From Streptomyces olivaceoviridis (GTDB lineage: Bacteria > Actinomycetota > Actinomycetes > Streptomycetales > Streptomycetaceae), in NCBI RefSeq assembly GCF_014650115.1, contig NZ_BMUI01000013.1:170250-234249 (forward strand): 64,000 bases of DNA. The letters are read 5' to 3'. The notes beneath the pieces were generated by a model that was given only the letters and a program-made list of their open reading frames with translations, was not told the origin of the DNA and did no database searches. Position numbers and translations under genes: made by a program. Position 1 is the stretch's first letter. Every line of letters starts with the position of its first letter. This document shows positions 60,580 through 64,000 of the stretch, one piece after another.

Positions 60580-60620
60580 GCACGCGTGCAGCGCGTTTTG
60601 CCGTTCTCAGCCGCCGCCCG

Positions 60621-63116
60621 TCACCGGCCGGCGCTGTCCACGACCGCCGACCACTCGTCCAGCAGGGCCTGCGCGGAGGCGTCGTCCGGCCCCTCCGCCC
60701 ACAGATGGGTGACCGCCTCGGCCGGGTCGGGCAGCACCATCACCCAGCGCCCGTCGGTCTCCACGACCCGCACACCGTCGGTCGTGTCGACGGAGCGATC
60801 TCCCGCCGCCTCGACCACCCGCCGCATCACCAGGCCCTTGACGGCCCACGGCGTCGCCAGGTCCCGCTTGAGGACGTGCGCCCGCGGGATCCGGGCGTCG
60901 ATCTGGCTCAGCGTGAGCTGCGTCCGCGCCACGAGCCCGATCAGGCGCACGAAGGCGGCCGTGCCGTCGTACACACCGCTGAACTCCGGGACGATGAACC
61001 CGCCCTTGCCGTCGCCACCGAAGATGGTGCCCTCCTCGCGCCCCACGCGTGTGAGGTCGTCCGGCGAGGTGGTCGTCCACTCGACCTGGGTGCCGTGGTA
61101 CGCGGCCACCTGCTCGGCGATCCGGGTCGTGGTGACCGGCAGCGCCACCCGTCCGCTGCGCCGCTCGGCAGCCACCAGGTCGAGCATGACCAGCAGCGCC
61201 CGGTCGTCCTCGATGATCCGGCCCTTCTCGTCCACGAGCGACAGCCGCTCGCCGACAGGGTCGAACCGCACACCGAACGCGGCACCCGAGGACGCCACGA
61301 TCTCGCCGAGCCGCACCAGCCCCTTACGCCGCATCTCGGCCGTCTCGGTGGGCCGGGACTCGTCCAGACCCGGGTTGATGGTCAGCGAGTCCACACCGAG
61401 CTTGCCGAGCAGGCTGGGCAGCACGAGCCCGGCACTGCCGTTCGAGGCGTCCACGACCACCTTGAGGCCCGACTCGGCTATCCCGGTGGTGTCGACGTTG
61501 CGCAGCAGCGATCCGGTGTACGAGTCGAAGACGCTGGCCGGGAAGTGCAGGTCACCGATCTCACCGGGGAACGCCCGCCGGTACTCCTGGCGTGCGAACA
61601 CCCGGTCCAGCTTGCGCTGGCTGCCCTGCGAGAGGTCCGCGCCCTGTCCGTCGAAGAACATGATGTCGACCGAGTCCGGGACACCCGGCGAGGTCCGGAT
61701 CATGATGCCGCCGGCACTGCCGCGCGCGGTCTGCTGCCGGGCCACGGGCAGCGGTACGTTCTCCAGGTCGCGCACGTCGATGGCGCTGGCCTGGAGTGCG
61801 GAGATCACCGCCCGCTTGAGCGCCCGGGCGCCGCGGGAGTGGTCGCGGGCCGTGGTGACGGTGGAGCCCTTCTTCAGGGTCGTCGCGTAGGCGCCGGCGA
61901 GCCGTACCGCCAGCTCCGGCGTGATCTCCACGTTCAGGATGCCGGAGACGCCCCGGGCGCCGAACAGATGGGCCTGCCCCCGGGACTCCCAGATCACCGA
62001 GGTGTTGACGAAGGCACCGGCCTCGATGGTCTTGAACGGGTAGACGCGGACGTTGCCCTGAACGATCGATTCCTCACCGATCAGGCACTCGTCACCGATG
62101 ACCGCGCCGTCCTCGATCCGGGCCGCACGCATGATGTCGGTGTTCTTGCCGACGACACAGCCGCGCAGATTGCTGTGCTGCCCTATGTACACGTTGTCGT
62201 GCACGACGGCCTTGTGCAGGAAGGCACCGCTCTTGACGACGACGTTGGAGCCGACGACGGTGTGCTCCCGGATCTCCGCGCCGGCCTCGACCTTCGCATA
62301 GTCACCGATGTACAGCGGCCCGCGCAGCACGGCGTCGGGATGCACCTCGGCGCCCTCGGCCACCCACACGCCCGGGGAGATCTCGAAGCCGTCGATGTCG
62401 ACGTTGACCTTGCCTTCGAGGACGTCCGCCTGGGCCTTCACATAGCTCTCGTGCGTGCCGACGTCCTCCCAGTAGCCCTCGGCGACATAGCCGTAGATCG
62501 GCTTGCCTTCCTTCATCAACTGCGGGAAGACATCGCCGGACCAGTCGACGGGCACATCGGCTTCGACATAGTCGAAGACCTCGGGCTCCATGACGTAGAT
62601 GCCCGTGTTCACCGTGTCGGAGAAGACCTGCCCCCAGGTCGGCTTCTCCAGGAAGCGTTCGACCTTGCCTTCCTCGTCGACGATCGTGATGCCGAACTCC
62701 AGCGGATTGGGCACACGGGTCAGGCAGACCGTGACCAGAGCACCCTTCTCCTTGTGGAAATTGATCAGCTCGGTGAGGTCGAAGTCGGTCAGGGCATCGC
62801 CGGAGATGACGAGGAAGGCATCGTCCTTCAACGCCTCCTCGGCGTTCTTGACGCTTCCGGCGGTACCGAGCGGCTTCTCCTCGTTGGCGTACGTGAGCTC
62901 CATGCCGAGCTCTTCGCCGTCACCGAAGTAGTTCTTTACGAGGGACGCCAGGAACTGCACGGTGACCACGGTCTCGTTGAGCCCGTGCTTTTTGAGCAGT
63001 CGCAGCACATGCTCCATGATCGGGCGGTTCGCCACGGGCAGGAGCGGCTTGGGCATGCTGGAGGTCATTGGGCGAAGGCGCGTGCCTTCGCCGCCGGCCA
63101 TCACGACGGCCTTCAT
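60621..63116 (-). CDS. mannose-1-phosphate guanylyltransferase with inactive-looking PMM domain
   Basis: An 831-residue protein. Residues 1-235 are a nucleotidyltransferase (AVVMAGGEGTRLRP, KPLLPVAN, VISGDALTDFD). Residues ~245-370 form a left-handed beta-helix. Residues ~385-831 have the phosphohexomutase fold, but the catalytic Ser loop (TASHNP) is replaced by TTARDHSRGAR, the metal loop DGDxDR by RFDPVGERL, and the sugar loop GEXSGH by GGDGKGG. It makes GDP-mannose; mutase activity is likely lost. AGGAGGAC precedes the ATG. Confidence 0.92.
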   Translation of the reverse strand: MKAVVMAGGEGTRLRPMTSSMPKPLLPVANRPIMEHVLRLLKKHGLNETVVTVQFLASLVKNYFGDGEELGMELTYANEEKPLGTAGSVKNAEEALKDDAFLVISGDALTDFDLTELINFHKEKGALVTVCLTRVPNPLEFGITIVDEEGKVERFLEKPTWGQVFSDTVNTGIYVMEPEVFDYVEADVPVDWSGDVFPQLMKEGKPIYGYVAEGYWEDVGTHESYVKAQADVLEGKVNVDIDGFEISPGVWVAEGAEVHPDAVLRGPLYIGDYAKVEAGAEIREHTVVGSNVVVKSGAFLHKAVVHDNVYIGQHSNLRGCVVGKNTDIMRAARIEDGAVIGDECLIGEESIVQGNVRVYPFKTIEAGAFVNTSVIWESRGQAHLFGARGVSGILNVEITPELAVRLAGAYATTLKKGSTVTTARDHSRGARALKRAVISALQASAIDVRDLENVPLPVARQQTARGSAGGIMIRTSPGVPDSVDIMFFDGQGADLSQGSQRKLDRVFARQEYRRAFPGEIGDLHFPASVFDSYTGSLLRNVDTTGIAESGLKVVVDASNGSAGLVLPSLLGKLGVDSLTINPGLDESRPTETAEMRRKGLVRLGEIVASSGAAFGVRFDPVGERLSLVDEKGRIIEDDRALLVMLDLVAAERRSGRVALPVTTTRIAEQVAAYHGTQVEWTTTSPDDLTRVGREEGTIFGGDGKGGFIVPEFSGVYDGTAAFVRLIGLVARTQLTLSQIDARIPRAHVLKRDLATPWAVKGLVMRRVVEAAGDRSVDTTDGVRVVETDGRWVMVLPDPAEAVTHLWAEGPDDASAQALLDEWSAVVDSAGR

Positions 63117-63229
63117 GTCGGAAGCGTCCTCCTAAAGAGATGACTGTCTAGCCGACTTCACCCGTCCAAAGTGTCCCGCATTTCACGGCGGGGGGCCATC
63201 GGACGACTTTGTCCAGACAAAAGAGGGGC

Positions 63230-63838
63230 TCAATCGGCCACGGCATCCGCGCGTACCAGACGGCGGACTTGTACTACGTACAGCACTCCTGCCCACCAAT
63301 AGAGGGTTGTACCCCATCCGGCGAAAGCCCACCCGAAAACTGCGGCGAGTGACGCGATCCATCCGCTTCCGTCGCTGAGCAGCAGCAGCGGGAAGGCGTA
63401 CATGAGGTTGAACGTGGCGGCCTTGCCGAGGAAGTTCACCTGCGGCGGCGGATAGCCGTGCCTGCGGAGGATGCCCACCATGACCAGGAGGACCAGCTCC
63501 CGGGCCAGCAGGAGGGCGGTGAGCCAGAGCGGGAGGATTTCCCGCCAGGTCAGCCCGAGCAGCGTGGACAGGACGTACAGCCGGTCGGCCGCGGGGTCCA
63601 GCAGCCGGCCGAGGCTGCTGATCTGGTTCCAGCGCCGGGCGAGCTTGCCGTCCAGGTAGTCGCTGACCCCGCTGAACGCGAGCACGAGGAGGGCCCACCC
63701 ATCACTCTTGGGGCCGCCGAACTCCGGCCTGAGGATCAACCACAGGAAGAGGGGTACGCCGACGAGCCGCGCCATGCTGAGGATGTTGGGGATGGTGAGG
63801 ACCCGGTCTGTCTGGACGCGGGTCTCCTGGACCTCCAC
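63230..63838 (-). CDS. CDP-alcohol phosphatidyltransferase (PgsA2-like)
   Basis: A 202-residue membrane enzyme. The signature D-x2-D-G-x2-A-R-x8-G-x3-D-x3-D is exact: Asp60, Asp63, Gly64, Ala67, Arg68, Gly77, Asp81, Asp85. Five to six hydrophobic segments follow. It attaches an alcohol (glycerol phosphate, inositol or similar) to CDP-diacylglycerol. AGGAGG precedes the GTG at 63838. The position matches M. tuberculosis Rv1822 (pgsA2) next to the DUF881-sbp block; the alcohol substrate is uncertain. Confidence 0.9.
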   Translation of the reverse strand: MEVQETRVQTDRVLTIPNILSMARLVGVPLFLWLILRPEFGGPKSDGWALLVLAFSGVSDYLDGKLARRWNQISSLGRLLDPAADRLYVLSTLLGLTWREILPLWLTALLLARELVLLVMVGILRRHGYPPPQVNFLGKAATFNLMYAFPLLLLSDGSGWIASLAAVFGWAFAGWGTTLYWWAGVLYVVQVRRLVRADAVAD

Positions 63839-63898
63839 CCGGGGGCCTCCTGTGCGAAATGAACCAACGATGCCCCCTGACCTTACCTCAACGCAAAA

Positions 63899-63937
63899 AA
63901 GCTCCGGCCCCTGGGCAGTGCCCAAGAGCCGGAGCTT
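63899..63937 (-). terminator. rRNA operon terminator
   Basis: A 10-bp perfect stem (AAGCTCCGGC / GCCGGAGCTT) enclosing a second stem (TGGGCA/TGCCCA), followed on the minus strand by TTTTTT. It is a textbook intrinsic terminator immediately after the 5S rRNA. Confidence 0.92.
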
Positions 63938-63944
63938 CAAAAGG

Positions 63945-64000
63945 AGTTCGGCGGCGTCCTACTCTCCCACAGGGTCCCCCCTGCAGTACCATCGGCGCTG
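63945..64000 (-). rRNA. 5S ribosomal RNA, 3' end (gene continues beyond the window)
   Basis: The reverse complement reads GCGCCGATGGTACTGCAGGG, GGGACCCTGTGGGAGAGTAG and GACGCCGCCGAACT, the conserved 3' half of actinobacterial 5S rRNA. The terminal base is placed at about 63945. It marks the end of an rRNA operon transcribed on the minus strand, entering the window from the right. Confidence 0.95.

Overview
The window is about 72% GC. Its genes have G or C at nearly every third codon position, GTG and TTG starts are common, and operons are short. Several families are typical of Streptomyces (DUF5999, DUF3037/HipA pairs, SHOCT and DUF7144 membrane proteins, an HxlR regulator, a tandem glycine riboswitch). 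It is chromosomal DNA of a Streptomyces or very close relative. It ends inside an rRNA operon: the 3' end of a 5S gene on the minus strand at 63945-64000.

Layout. 1-9.2 kb: the tail of a formaldehyde dehydrogenase, a TVP38-type membrane protein, a decayed KilB-like relic ending in a 20-bp tandem repeat, a thiolase divergent from an HxlR regulator, uppP, small proteins, lnt, a Gfo/Idh oxidoreductase and a small lipoprotein. 9.25-9.41 kb: a MITE-like element at the end of a TPR-like gene. 10-15.6 kb: ung, an orphan solute-binding lipoprotein, two SDRs with a TetR/FadR-like operator, and a coupled HipA-kinase/DUF3037 pair. 15.7-24.9 kb: a cluster of envelope and stress type genes (CorA-like, DUF7144, SHOCT, a 448-aa membrane protein, a K+-channel-like protein, a LuxR/MalT-type ATPase regulator, a fasciclin protein). 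25-37 kb: a Rieske lipoprotein, a triad-less isochorismatase-like protein, flavin-binding proteins, LysR/EamA, MocR/PPOX and PadR regulators, two more EamA exporters (one behind a leaderless leader peptide), a Clp-N protein, SRPBCC, PhzF and CPBP. 37-45.7 kb: a GCS2 ligase, DUF5999, a GH43 glycosidase flanked by two CGAAA-N-TTTCG operators, a USP, and an APC permease. 45.8-49.9 kb: a molybdate locus (HTH-Mop regulator, modA-modB-modC, di-Mop protein). 49.9-64 kb: gcvP with its riboswitch, PRC-barrel, dinB, then a conserved actinobacterial block: MerR, DUF151 nuclease, FtsR, GarA-like FHA protein, DUF881-Sbp-DUF881, mannose-1-phosphate guanylyltransferase, PgsA-like enzyme, rrn terminator and 5S rRNA.

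How genes work together. The molybdate genes form a translationally coupled uptake operon (4-bp overlaps) next to a likely sensor and a molybdate-storage protein. The last 14 kb follows the order of the Mycobacterium tuberculosis Rv1822-Rv1832 region (pgsA2, DUF881, sbp, DUF881, garA, Rv1828, Rv1829, Rv1830, gcvB), but gcvH is missing and gcvP carries its own riboswitch. Several genes (at least nine) show a TANNNT hexamer 6-8 nt before the start codon, the pattern of leaderless transcription. No biosynthetic cluster, CRISPR array, tRNA, prophage or complete transposon is visible. The most novel-looking items are the leader-peptide/attenuator before an EamA exporter, the MITE that supplies a stop codon, the catalytically stripped PMM-like and isochorismatase-like domains, the two-start GarA gene and the KilB relic with its amplified tail.
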